DNA of 64,000 nt from Methanomassiliicoccaceae archaeon (GTDB lineage: Archaea > Thermoplasmatota > Thermoplasmata > Methanomassiliicoccales > Methanomethylophilaceae). The position numbers and the translations under genes are program-made. Numbering within the stretch: the first letter of the stretch is position 1; every line of letters begins with the position of its first letter. The notes beneath the pieces are model-generated. The model worked only from the letters and a program-made list of their open reading frames with translations, ran no database searches and was not told where the DNA came from. Shown in pieces: positions 1 to 8,104 of the stretch. The DNA is taken from contig JAITWO010000019.1 of assembly GCA_031285205.1 (NCBI GenBank), positions 1 to 64,000 of the forward strand, in the 5' to 3' direction.

Positions 1-173
1 CGAAACAGGCTTCGATGGACGCATTCGGATGATAGAAAACGCTAAGTGAGAACGTGCGGGCCTCATGCAACGGTCACATCACTCAGCGGATGCTGTCGGG
101 CTAAGTGTCAAACTCGGGTGATACTGAATATCATAGTCTGATGCTTGCCGGTCATTGCTCCCTCTCCCATTAT
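1..173. other. Left-edge stretch without a clear gene
   Basis: No gene can be supported here. On the plus strand bases 2-49 stay open for 15 codons and end in TGA, so they could be the C-terminus of a gene beginning outside the window, but this is too short to judge. No tRNA-like fold or strong hairpin was seen. Confidence 0.3.
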
Positions 174-182
174 GTTTATATC
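174..182 (+). promoter_or_regulatory. TATA-like box before the glutamate-synthase-like gene
   Basis: A T/A-rich TTTATATC element lies about 57 bases before the chosen start codon. It predicts transcription from about position 205 and a leader of about 30 bases, which matches the presence of a GGTGA ribosome binding site just before the ATG at 235. Confidence 0.5.
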
Positions 183-234
183 GTTTCCGTGCCTTCCTTT
201 TTTTAAAGGAGCATTCATTTTCCGGGTGACGACG

Positions 235-1839
235 ATGACCAGTATCGAGAACGCGAGATCAACGACCGGCACGAAGACGCGTGTCCAGGATACATGTCCG
301 TTCAACGGCATGTGCCCCATATGCGTGGAAGACTGCAACGTATTATGCGAAGTGGCAAAATCAGCATTCAGGGGAAGGGAGGTCCTGTATCCCAGTATTG
401 AGTATTTCGGGACGAGTACCTCCGCCGCAAACAAGGACTTCTACCTTGACTGGTCGCAAATCCAGATCATGGCTGAGCTGATAGGCGCGAAGGGCATTGA
501 AGCGGATCCGGACGTGGCATTATTTGAAAATGCGGATATATCCACGGTTGTTGCCTCCGGGTCGAAAAGACCCATCCCTATGAAGATGCCGTTGCACATC
601 GCCGGTCTCGGATCGACGGCTGTCGCAAAAAAGAACTGGAAGAGCATGGCGGTCGGCGCAGCTCTCGCCGGGGTGTGCCAGGTGATCGGCGAGAACATCT
701 GCGGGATGGACAGCGAAGCCGTCTATTCCGCCGGAAAGGTACAGAGGTCGCCGGAGATGGACTTCCGTGTCAATTCGTTCAGGGACCAGTGGGACGGCAA
801 GAACGGCGCCATCGTCGTTCAGACGAATGTCGAGGACACCAGGGGCGGCGTTGATGATTTCGTATTATCGAAGCTCGGTGTGGACATCATAGAGAGAAAA
901 TGGGGACAGGGTGCAAAGGCGATAGGCGGAGAGGTGCGGCTGACATCATTGGAAAGGGCTCTCGAGTTGAAAAAGCGTGGATATATCGTTGACCCGGACC
1001 CTGAAGATAAGGCGGTTCAGGAATCGTTCAAGGCCGGTCTTTTCAAAACGTTCGAGAGGCACAGCCGTGTCGGGTTCCCGGATGAGGCATCATTTTTAGA
1101 GGATATCGACAAGCTGAGGGGAAAGGGTGCGAAGAACGTGTTCCTTAAGACAGGCGCGTATAAACCGGAGGTCGTTGCTTTCACCATGAGATGCGCCTCG
1201 AAGGCGAAGATAGACCTTCTGACGTTCGACGGTGCGGGAGGAGGCACCGGGATGTCCCCGGTGCCGATGATGAACGAAATGAGCACTCCGACCGTCCATC
1301 TGTGCGCGCAGGTCATCGAATGTGCCAGAATACTGAAGGGACAGGGCAGGTTCGTTCCTGACATCTCATTTGCCGGAGGGTTCATCAACGAGACGCAGAT
1401 GTACAAGGCGTTAGCGTTATCCGACCTCGGCGACGGCCCCATTGTAAGATCGATAGCTATGGCAAGGACCCCGTTGACGGCTGTGATGAAGGGCGACCGC
1501 TTTGCGAAGCTTGCGCAGGACGACAAATTACCGGCATCCTTCGCCGATCAGTACGGGAAGAAGCCGGAGCAGTTCTTCATCTCAAGTCACACGGTACAGA
1601 AGCTCAGGCCTGAAGCGAAGCTCGGAACGGACATACCCTGGGGAGCTGTCGGACTGTACACTTACTGGCATGACCGCATAGGCGGCGGCCTGAAACAGCT
1701 GATGGCCGGAACGCGTAAGTTCAAGCTCCGCTGCATTGAACGTGCGGACATCAACTGCCTGACCGAATATGCAAGCAAGGTCACGGGCATAGAGACAATA
1801 GATGCCAGAGCTGCGAGAGTGATGAAGGGGCTTCTCTGA
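235..1839 (+). CDS. FMN-binding glutamate synthase-like protein
   Basis: The 534-residue protein matches the glutamate synthase central/FMN domain (GltB2-like, TIM barrel) found as a stand-alone protein in archaea. Seen: an FMN phosphate loop DGAGGGTGMSP near residues 332-342 and an N-terminal Cys cluster (C21, C27, C30, C34, C38) that could hold an iron-sulfur centre. The family makes glutamate from 2-oxoglutarate, but this protein has no amidotransferase domain, so the nitrogen donor is unknown. Start: ATG 235 has GGTGA six bases upstream; the open frame reaches further back (GTG 226 and beyond) without a better site. It sits at the head of a plus-strand gene series. The fold is fairly certain; the exact reaction is not. 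Confidence 0.8.
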   Translation: MTSIENARSTTGTKTRVQDTCPFNGMCPICVEDCNVLCEVAKSAFRGREVLYPSIEYFGTSTSAANKDFYLDWSQIQIMAELIGAKGIEADPDVALFENADISTVVASGSKRPIPMKMPLHIAGLGSTAVAKKNWKSMAVGAALAGVCQVIGENICGMDSEAVYSAGKVQRSPEMDFRVNSFRDQWDGKNGAIVVQTNVEDTRGGVDDFVLSKLGVDIIERKWGQGAKAIGGEVRLTSLERALELKKRGYIVDPDPEDKAVQESFKAGLFKTFERHSRVGFPDEASFLEDIDKLRGKGAKNVFLKTGAYKPEVVAFTMRCASKAKIDLLTFDGAGGGTGMSPVPMMNEMSTPTVHLCAQVIECARILKGQGRFVPDISFAGGFINETQMYKALALSDLGDGPIVRSIAMARTPLTAVMKGDRFAKLAQDDKLPASFADQYGKKPEQFFISSHTVQKLRPEAKLGTDIPWGAVGLYTYWHDRIGGGLKQLMAGTRKFKLRCIERADINCLTEYASKVTGIETIDARAARVMKGLL

Positions 1840-1884
1840 ACGCCCTGAAACTTTTTCTCATTCCTTTCGTTTTTAGGGGGAGTC

Positions 1885-2478
1885 ATGAAGAAGAAGGACC
1901 TTGAGATAAGATTGCAGAAGGTGAAGAACTTCAATGACCCGGATGCTTCGCTCGAACAATACATGACCCCTGCCGTGATCGCATCGGATGTCCTCTTCAC
2001 AGCATACTCGGAAGGAGATATACACAACATGGATGTCCTGGACCTCGGGTGCGGGACAGGTATGTTCTCAATAGGCGCGTGGATGCTCGGCGCGAAGAGC
2101 GTGAAAGGGTTCGATATATCGGAGAAGGCGATCGCCGTTGCTGAAGATAATGTCGGCGCGTTCGGCGCCGATGTTGAGCTGAACATACGTGACATAAAGG
2201 ATGTTGATGAGAAGGCCGATACTGCCCTCATGAACCCCCCGTTCGGGGCCCAGAACCGCAGAGCGGACAGACCGTTCCTTGACAAGGCGATGATACTGTG
2301 CGATTCCGTTTATTCAATGCACATCGGCACCACGATCGATTTTCTGAACGAGTATGTGAGGTCCGCGGGAAGGGAGATATGTTTCCAGAGGAACTATAGG
2401 TTTAATATACCGCACACATTCCCGTTCCATAATAAGGAAAGGCATAATGTTGATATCATAATGATAATGATAAGGTGA
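1885..2478 (+). CDS. METTL5-like rRNA adenine-N6 methyltransferase
   Basis: This 197-residue class I SAM-dependent methyltransferase has the glycine-rich SAM loop DLGCGTG near residue 53 and the catalytic NPPFG motif near residue 117. That NPPF tetrad is typical of N6-adenine enzymes, and the length and pattern match the archaeal METTL5 group. In eukaryotes METTL5 with Trm112 methylates one adenine of small-subunit rRNA; the same role here is inferred. A strong AGGGGG ribosome binding site precedes the ATG. The gene lies 6 bases before csl4, suggesting co-transcription with RNA-processing genes. Confidence 0.8.
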   Translation: MKKKDLEIRLQKVKNFNDPDASLEQYMTPAVIASDVLFTAYSEGDIHNMDVLDLGCGTGMFSIGAWMLGAKSVKGFDISEKAIAVAEDNVGAFGADVELNIRDIKDVDEKADTALMNPPFGAQNRRADRPFLDKAMILCDSVYSMHIGTTIDFLNEYVRSAGREICFQRNYRFNIPHTFPFHNKERHNVDIIMIMIR

Positions 2479-2484
2479 ATCCGT

Positions 2485-3048
2485 ATGAAAGAGAAGAGAG
2501 AAGTTTTTCCGGGTGACGAAGTTGCCGTGGAAGAGGAGTATTTGGCATCGGACGGCACGTTCGCGTCCGACGGAAAGATATATGCGTCACAGATAGGGGT
2601 CTTAGAACTGGATGAGGAAGAGATGATCGCCCGTGTGATCTCCCCGAACCCTCCGAACATCCTGAGGGAAAGGGATGTCGTGTTTGCGATAATAGCTGAT
2701 ACCAGATCCACGATGGCAACGGCCGATGTTGTGGCCGTGGACGGAAAACTGAGAGACCTGGGCGGAGAGACGTACGCAACGATACATGTGTCCAAGATCT
2801 CGCCCGGCTACACTGACGATGTCTCCAAAGAGCTGAGGAAGGGGGATTACATAAGGGCCGAGGTCATCGGTACCAAGCCGTCACTACAGCTGACGACAAA
2901 GGCGGAACATTACGGTGTCGTGAGGGCATTGTGCTTCAAGTGCAAATCAGAAATGGCAAGGAAAGGAAAAACGCAGCTTTACTGCGGAAAGTGCGAACGC
3001 TCCGTCCCGAGGAAGCTTGCGGACGATTACGGAAATGTCGTCTTCTGA
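2485..3048 (+). CDS. csl4: Exosome subunit Csl4
   Basis: The 187-residue protein has the Csl4 layout: an N-terminal domain opening with the typical PGDEV turn, a central S1 RNA-binding domain (about residues 60-140), and a C-terminal zinc ribbon with CFKC and CGKC pairs (about residues 152-172). Csl4 forms part of the RNA-binding cap of the archaeal exosome and, with DnaG, guides poly(A)-rich RNA to the Rrp41/42 ring. It follows the METTL5-like gene by 6 bases and overlaps the ThiI-like gene by 14, so the three are probably one transcript. Confidence 0.9.
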   Translation: MKEKREVFPGDEVAVEEEYLASDGTFASDGKIYASQIGVLELDEEEMIARVISPNPPNILRERDVVFAIIADTRSTMATADVVAVDGKLRDLGGETYATIHVSKISPGYTDDVSKELRKGDYIRAEVIGTKPSLQLTTKAEHYGVVRALCFKCKSEMARKGKTQLYCGKCERSVPRKLADDYGNVVF

Positions 3049-3676
3049 AGTTAGATTGGTCGCGTTGATCTCAGGGGGCATCGATTCTCCTGTTGCTGTC
3101 CATAAGATGGCCGCAAGGGGCGCGGATGTCATATTGCTGCATATGGACAACCGGCCGTATACGGACAGCAGATGTATCGAAAAAGTAAAGAAACTCGCCG
3201 CTCGCCTGAGCGATGTCTGTGAGAAGGAAATGCCGTTATATGTTGCGGACCACGGCATGAACCAGACGATCATCAGAAGAAGAAGCGACAGCAGCTATCA
3301 GTGCGTCCTCTGCAAAAGGCTTATGATGCGCGTTGCAAAGGAATTTGCGTTAAGGAACGGGTGCTCCGGGATCATCATGGGGGATTCGATGGGGCAAGTG
3401 GCGTCGCAGACGTTAAGGAACATACGGTCGGAATCATCGGACCTCGGGTTCCCTGTTGCGCGCCCGCTGATCGGCCTGGATAAACTGGAGATAGAGACGA
3501 TGGCCAAAAAGATCGGGACATATGAGATATCCATAATCCCGGAGGCTCCGTGCGGCGCCGTCCCTCAGAGGCCGATAACGGAGGCGAATCTGTCCAAAGT
3601 GATGATGCTACAGTCTGAACTGGACTTTGATGATATGGTGAGAGCCTCGGCAGATTCCACAGAACGCATTCAGTAG
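3035..3676 (+). CDS. ThiI-like PP-loop sulfurtransferase, short form
   Basis: The protein (213 residues) is a PP-loop ATPase: SGGIDSPVA near residue 14 is the nucleotide loop of ThiI-type enzymes, and a CVLC pair follows near residue 90. ThiI makes 4-thiouridine in tRNA and feeds thiamine synthesis, but full ThiI also has ferredoxin-like and THUMP domains that are absent here. The role is therefore thiolation of an unknown RNA or metabolite. The start ATG 3035 lies inside csl4; ATG 3017 in the same frame is possible. It ends in TAG, one of only three genes here to do so; read-through would add 17 codons before another TAG. Confidence 0.7.
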   Translation: MSSSEVRLVALISGGIDSPVAVHKMAARGADVILLHMDNRPYTDSRCIEKVKKLAARLSDVCEKEMPLYVADHGMNQTIIRRRSDSSYQCVLCKRLMMRVAKEFALRNGCSGIIMGDSMGQVASQTLRNIRSESSDLGFPVARPLIGLDKLEIETMAKKIGTYEISIIPEAPCGAVPQRPITEANLSKVMMLQSELDFDDMVRASADSTERIQ

Positions 3677-3945
3677 ATACCGCGGAACCCTCTTAATGCC
3701 ACACAGGAGAATATCTTCTCCGGGTCGTAGACCATGTCCATTGTTATGTGATCAACGTAATCCAGCTGCACCCTTGACACGTACAGGGAAAGATTATCAC
3801 TCACCGGGATCCTCAGATCATCGGCCTTGGCCGGTTTTATCAGCGTCGGTACGAGTGCCGGGCCGGAACATGTGGTGCTGAGACGATAATCCACTCCTTC
3901 CGAGATTATCATTTCCAATACTGCATCGTCGACCTTTATTTTCAT
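3670..3945 (-). CDS. Small HesB/IscA-like protein
   Basis: This 91-residue protein resembles the small HesB-like fold: a start MKIKVDD, a central TTCSG segment, and a LYVSRVQLDYVD stretch like that of CC/Se-motif HesB-like proteins. Unlike classical iron-sulfur carriers it keeps one Cys in the central motif (C26) plus C81, so cluster binding is doubtful. The ATG at 3945 lies 26 bases from the centre of a TATA-like box, suggesting a leaderless mRNA divergent from nob1. It overlaps the end of the ThiI-like gene by 7 bases on the other strand. Function is unknown; the gene itself is likely real. Confidence 0.55.
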   Translation of the reverse strand: MKIKVDDAVLEMIISEGVDYRLSTTCSGPALVPTLIKPAKADDLRIPVSDNLSLYVSRVQLDYVDHITMDMVYDPEKIFSCVALRGFRGIY

Positions 3946-3965
3946 AAACCATGTGAATATGTCAT

Positions 3966-4001
3966 TATTAAAAATAATTATGGTGAGAACAGTAATTAAT
4001 A
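3966..4001. promoter_or_regulatory. Divergent TATA-like boxes
   Basis: Two T/A-rich elements face opposite ways. ATTAAAAAT around 3967-3975 serves the minus-strand HesB-like gene (26 bases from its ATG), and TAATTAAT at 3993-4000 serves nob1 (27 bases from its ATG). Both spacings predict transcripts that begin at or near the start codon. Confidence 0.5.
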
Positions 4002-4023
4002 CCCGGGTTGTCATCTGAATGCG

Positions 4024-4485
4024 ATGGTCCTGATACTTGACAGCTCTGCGCTGTTCTCCATGGAAGATCTGCCGGCGGAAGATATCGCTGTGCCGCCCGG
4101 TGTCATTGATGAGCTCAGACGGTACAATGACCGCCGCCTCGACAGATGGGGGGACCTGCTCAGAGTGTCGGAATGCACCAAAGCCTCTCTTGATAAGGTC
4201 AGAGGGGCCGCTTTGGGGAGCGGCGATGCCGGAAGGCTTTCCGACGTTGATGTTTCGGTGATCGCGCTGGCGATAGACCTTGACGGCATTGTTCTGACCG
4301 ATGACTTTTCCATACAGAATGTCTGTAGCATAATGCACATCGAATACCGTCCCGTCGGAATGAAGGGCATAAAAAAGGTGGAGAAGTGGAACTACAGATG
4401 CAACGGATGCGGCAAGTGGTACAAAGAGAAACAGAACGATTGTCCTGTCTGCGGATCATCGATGAAAGCATGCAGGAAAAGATGA
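4024..4485 (+). CDS. nob1: rRNA maturation endonuclease Nob1
   Basis: The 153-residue protein has an N-terminal PIN nuclease domain followed by a zinc ribbon, the archaeal Nob1 layout. Seen: the first PIN acid in LILDSSALF (D6), further acids in VIDEL (near residues 29-30) and LTDDFS, then a ribbon with CNGCGKWY and CPVCGSS. Nob1 cuts the 3' end of 16S rRNA precursor inside the pre-30S particle. A TATA-like box 27 bases before the ATG predicts a leaderless mRNA. Confidence 0.9.
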   Translation: MVLILDSSALFSMEDLPAEDIAVPPGVIDELRRYNDRRLDRWGDLLRVSECTKASLDKVRGAALGSGDAGRLSDVDVSVIALAIDLDGIVLTDDFSIQNVCSIMHIEYRPVGMKGIKKVEKWNYRCNGCGKWYKEKQNDCPVCGSSMKACRKR

Positions 4486-5577
4486 TCACGGAAAGATACG
4501 TTTACACCGTATGAGGTTGCCCATCCTTCTTTTTCCTAGCAGTTTCATGCACATCCCCGTCCTGCGGTCGGACCCGAATGCGAAGATGTCCGCAAGCATC
4601 TTCCCTCTTGCCGCTGTCTTCAGCGGCTTGAGCATCACACGCGACCATTCCTTCTGATAATCTTCCAGAGGCCTTCCGGAGATCACCCGGTCTGCCGCAA
4701 CATCGCCGCATATGCTGCCGGCGATCATTGCCAACGGGATCCCTCCGCCGTTCACCGATATCACGTGGCCGGCCGCGTCCCCGACCGTCATGCCGCTGTC
4801 CGTGTACGTTCTACTGACGGGGCCCTGACTCGGGACGTATTTTCCTTCCAGTTTATTTATGATGTCAAAATTGTGCTTGCCTACGAATTTTTCAAAATAT
4901 TCTGTCAGTGTGCCGGATGCGAACTTCGGCGAAAAACCGACACCGACGTTCGCCTGCCCCCTTTTGGGGATTATCCAGCTGTACGCTCCCGGTGCTATGC
5001 CGCCGAAGAACATCACCACCACCGGATCGAATTCACCGCGAGCCTGTGCCGTGACCGCCGGATATGCCCCCTCCGGCCTCGGAAGTCCGAGACTGCGTGA
5101 TACTCTTGACCCGGGGCCGTCGGCGCCGACTATCACCTTATATCGTATATCTCCTGCGGATGTTCTTGCCAGGCCGCCCTCTGTCCTGCTGAACGCGCAT
5201 CCGGTGATCACCGTTGCTCCTGCGTTCTCAGCTTCCGATACCAGATATTTGTCGAATCTGTCACGGTCCGTCGTATATCCGCTGAACGGAATGTCTGATG
5301 CCTTCATCTTTGGGTCCACAAGCCTTATCGCGTTGATGTCCCTGAGCCTGAGCTCCTTCGGTATATCGAACAATCCGTCAATGTCGGCCGCCCTCGGGAA
5401 CATGCCCCTTATCTCTTCGTTTGACGGGACGAACTCTCCGCAGCGAACGGGGACTCCGATATCACGCCTTCGTTCTATCAGCGTGACGGAAACGCCCTTG
5501 GATGCCGCATATCTCGCCGTCACGCTCCCCGCCGGCCCCGCACCGACCACCAGAACATCGGTTCTCATGGCCTCCAT
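4486..5577 (-). CDS. Geranylgeranyl reductase family flavoprotein
   Basis: A 363-residue FAD-dependent oxidoreductase. Seen: the N-terminal dinucleotide fold VVGAGPAGS, the conserved RCGE motif near residue 45, and a GDAAG FAD motif in the C-terminal half. The family reduces the double bonds of digeranylgeranyl lipids to make saturated archaeal membranes. It begins 4 bases after the prenyl synthase gene, so both lipid genes are probably one operon. ATG 5577 is used; ATG 5568, preceded by GGAGG, is an alternative. A second member of the family lies at 30986-32146. Confidence 0.85.
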   Translation of the reverse strand: MEAMRTDVLVVGAGPAGSVTARYAASKGVSVTLIERRRDIGVPVRCGEFVPSNEEIRGMFPRAADIDGLFDIPKELRLRDINAIRLVDPKMKASDIPFSGYTTDRDRFDKYLVSEAENAGATVITGCAFSRTEGGLARTSAGDIRYKVIVGADGPGSRVSRSLGLPRPEGAYPAVTAQARGEFDPVVVMFFGGIAPGAYSWIIPKRGQANVGVGFSPKFASGTLTEYFEKFVGKHNFDIINKLEGKYVPSQGPVSRTYTDSGMTVGDAAGHVISVNGGGIPLAMIAGSICGDVAADRVISGRPLEDYQKEWSRVMLKPLKTAARGKMLADIFAFGSDRRTGMCMKLLGKRRMGNLIRCKRIFP

Positions 5578-5581
5578 GGGA

Positions 5582-6547
5582 TCACTTGTCGCGGCTCACG
5601 ACGTATCTTGCCAGACCTGCCAGGGAGTCCTTGTGCACAGAGTCCTTGAGCGACGAGATGCGCGGTATCGCCCCTTCTGCGATGCTTCTTGCTTTTGTGA
5701 AACATCTGTCCACGGCGTCCGTCCCCTTTATGAGGTCCAGGGCCTTTTGCATATCGTCGTCCGTCATGTCCGTTTTTCCGAACAGCTCTTTTATTTTACT
5801 GCCTTTTTCAGGGTCCGCCATCGCGTATATGATCGGGAGTGTCGGCTTCCCTTCCTTTATATCGATGCCTATCTTCTTCCCGGTGGTCCTGTGATCCCCG
5901 ATTATATCCAGAACATCGTCCACCACCTGGAACGCAAGACCCACTTCGAGCGCGAATTTGGAGACCGCGTCCGATGTCTCATCATCTGCGCCGGCCAGGT
6001 ACGCGCCGGTCCTTGCGCACGCATAGATGGGCATCGCGGTCTTTCCGCGTATGATCCTCATGTAGTCGTTTTCGGTGACGACCGGTCTGTGCTCAAATTC
6101 CTTCTGAATGAACTCGCTCTCCGCCATCGCCGTGGATGCGTCCACCACCGCATCGACTATCCTCCTGTCGGTCGAACTGAACAGCTTGAACCCCATCGCA
6201 AAAATGAAATCTCCCAGTATCACCGCTTTGGTGACCGTGTACTTCTCATGCACCGTCCTGCGGCCGCGCCGTATCTCGCTTCTGTCGTTGATATCATCAT
6301 GGACCAACGTGGCGATATGTATCATCTCGAATGCTGATGCCAGGCGCCGTATCTCTTCCCTTGAGTTCCCCCCGCATGCGTAATGTGAGAGGATGCACAT
6401 CGCCGGCCGTATCTTCTTGCCTCCTGACGACGTGATATAATCGCACATCTCCTGCAGTTCCGGTCTATCCGATCTCAGAACATCCGCGATGTTGCGGTCG
6501 ACCTTCTCCAGGTCTTCGGATATTGGCACGTACCACTGCTTCTCCAT
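5582..6547 (-). CDS. Polyprenyl (geranylgeranyl) diphosphate synthase
   Basis: The 321-residue protein is an E-type prenyl synthase. The first aspartate-rich motif appears in LVHDDINDRS with the following RRGRRTVH, and the second in FQVVDDVLDIIGD. It joins isopentenyl diphosphate units to allylic primers; in archaea the C20 product feeds membrane ether lipids, which fits the adjacent geranylgeranyl reductase. The two residues before the first aspartate motif that set chain length were not analysed, so C15, C20 or longer products remain open. The start has AAGAAGGA upstream. Confidence 0.9.
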   Translation of the reverse strand: MEKQWYVPISEDLEKVDRNIADVLRSDRPELQEMCDYITSSGGKKIRPAMCILSHYACGGNSREEIRRLASAFEMIHIATLVHDDINDRSEIRRGRRTVHEKYTVTKAVILGDFIFAMGFKLFSSTDRRIVDAVVDASTAMAESEFIQKEFEHRPVVTENDYMRIIRGKTAMPIYACARTGAYLAGADDETSDAVSKFALEVGLAFQVVDDVLDIIGDHRTTGKKIGIDIKEGKPTLPIIYAMADPEKGSKIKELFGKTDMTDDDMQKALDLIKGTDAVDRCFTKARSIAEGAIPRISSLKDSVHKDSLAGLARYVVSRDK

Positions 6548-6570
6548 TGTCCTTCTTAAAAGAAAGAATG

Positions 6571-6578
6571 TACTTAAA
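6571..6578 (-). promoter_or_regulatory. TATA-like box for the lipid operon
   Basis: On the minus strand TTTAAGTA is centred about 28 bases before the ATG of the prenyl synthase. The 90 bases between this gene and fpoN also hold a T-rich tract that may end the fpo transcript. Confidence 0.45.
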
Positions 6579-6637
6579 CCCTTCCAAAATGCGGTTCCCC
6601 TATAATATAATAAAAATAAGGGGATTGGAAATAGTTT

Positions 6638-8104
6638 TTACGGATGCAGGAACGCATCCGCGCCCAGGCCGCACAGGTCTATGATCGGTCCGGGGAACAC
6701 TCCTATGACAACGACCGCGACGGCACATACCGCCACCGCGACCTTGAAGCTGAAGTGGATCTTCAGTCTGTCCTTTGTTGTTCCCTTGTCAACGTACATC
6801 GCCTTGACCACCTTTGCGTAGTAGTACAGCGATATGGCGCTGTTGATCACCGCTACGGCAACAAGCCACGTCCATGTCCCGCCCTCAAGCGCGCTCGAGA
6901 ACAGGATGAACTTCGCATCGAACCCTACCAGTGGGGGTATCCCTGCCAACGAGAACAGGAACAGCAGCATGGCGAATGCCAGCAACGGCGCACGCTTTGA
7001 CAGCCCTCTGTAATCGGATATGTTCTCTCCCACGCCGCGTGCCGCCAGCGCCGCCACTACGACGAACGCCCCTCCTTTCATGAAGACATGCGCTATCATG
7101 TAGAACAGACCGCCCATCATCGCATAGTCGGTGGCCACGGGCAGCACTATCAGAATGTATCCGGCCTGTGCTATGCTCGAGTACGCCAGCATGCGTTTTA
7201 CGGATGTCTGCGATACCGCGACGATGTTGCCCACCGTCATCGTTATCGCAGCGAGTATCGCGAACACCCATTGCAGTTGGTGCGTCGTTCCGGTTATAAG
7301 GTGCGAGGCCATGAACAGCATCAGGAAGATCTTGAAGAATACGACGAATCCCATCTTCTTCGATCCTATCGCCAGGAATGTCGTCACCGGAGTGGGCGCA
7401 CCGTCGTATACATCAGGGACCCACGCGTGGAACGGCACCATGCCGATCTTGAACCCGAAGCCTGCGAGCAGCGTGACGGTCGCTATCATGTAAGACCACG
7501 TTACGTCCGCGGCGGCGAGATGGTCTATTATCCCGGAAATGTTCAGTGTTCCCGTGAGCCCGTATATCAGCGACATGCCGTATATGAACAATGCCGTTGA
7601 AAGTCCGCCGGTTATCAGGTACTTCACTGCCGCTTCCGATGACCTCGGGTCGTTCTTCTTCATCGCGACCAATGCGAACGACATTATGCTTGCCAACTCG
7701 ATGCCGATGAACAGCGATATCAGCTCGTCCGCTGAGCAGACAAGCATCATGCCTACCGTTGCTATCGCCAACAAAGAGAAGTACTCTCCGTTGCGCCTCC
7801 TTCTTTCGGTGCCGGGCACCGACATCAGGGATGTTATGGAAAGCACCGTCAGGAACAGCAGCGCCATCAGCCCTGCGAAGTCGTTGAACGAGTACATGCC
7901 CGCGAATGTTCCCGTGTACCCGTCATACATCATGTATGCGGTCACACCTATCGCCGATAATGCGGCAAGGGTCATGAACACCGCCGTCATCTTTTCGCTC
8001 CTGGACCCTATGGCCGGTGCCAGGAGGGCTGCCACTATGAGTATTAAGTGCGGCGCTATCGGTTTCACGTAGTCGATGAACGCTGTGATATCGAACGATA
8101 CCAT
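6638..8104 (-). CDS. fpoN: Fpo/NADH dehydrogenase-like subunit N
   Basis: This 488-residue membrane protein is a NuoN/FpoN antiporter-like subunit with about 14 hydrophobic segments and the family signature in the central part (HAWVPDVYDGAPTP near residue 225, followed by lysine-bearing segments). It is one of three proton-pumping modules in the membrane arm of the complex. It is the last gene of the fpo operon and its ATG overlaps the fpoM stop (TGATG). Its last codons form a perfect 7-bp inverted repeat (6641-6660) over the stop codon. Confidence 0.92.
   Translation of the reverse strand: MVSFDITAFIDYVKPIAPHLILIVAALLAPAIGSRSEKMTAVFMTLAALSAIGVTAYMMYDGYTGTFAGMYSFNDFAGLMALLFLTVLSITSLMSVPGTERRRRNGEYFSLLAIATVGMMLVCSADELISLFIGIELASIMSFALVAMKKNDPRSSEAAVKYLITGGLSTALFIYGMSLIYGLTGTLNISGIIDHLAAADVTWSYMIATVTLLAGFGFKIGMVPFHAWVPDVYDGAPTPVTTFLAIGSKKMGFVVFFKIFLMLFMASHLITGTTHQLQWVFAILAAITMTVGNIVAVSQTSVKRMLAYSSIAQAGYILIVLPVATDYAMMGGLFYMIAHVFMKGGAFVVVAALAARGVGENISDYRGLSKRAPLLAFAMLLFLFSLAGIPPLVGFDAKFILFSSALEGGTWTWLVAVAVINSAISLYYYAKVVKAMYVDKGTTKDRLKIHFSFKVAVAVCAVAVVVIGVFPGPIIDLCGLGADAFLHP

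Noticed and set aside
3674-3676. TAG of the ThiI-like gene as pyrrolysine
   Set aside because: The protein already has full domain length; the 17 codons after TAG are not conserved-looking and end in another TAG.
4859-6337. Long plus-strand open frame of 492 codons opposite the lipid genes
   Set aside because: It runs antisense to two clearly conserved genes (geranylgeranyl reductase and prenyl synthase), has no family pattern, and such open antisense frames are common here because of codon bias.
6641-6660. Perfect 7-bp inverted repeat over the fpoN stop codon as a terminator
   Set aside because: The stem is followed by an A-rich, not T-rich, stretch on the transcribed strand, and most of it encodes the last residues of FpoN. 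A T-rich tract further on is a better end signal.
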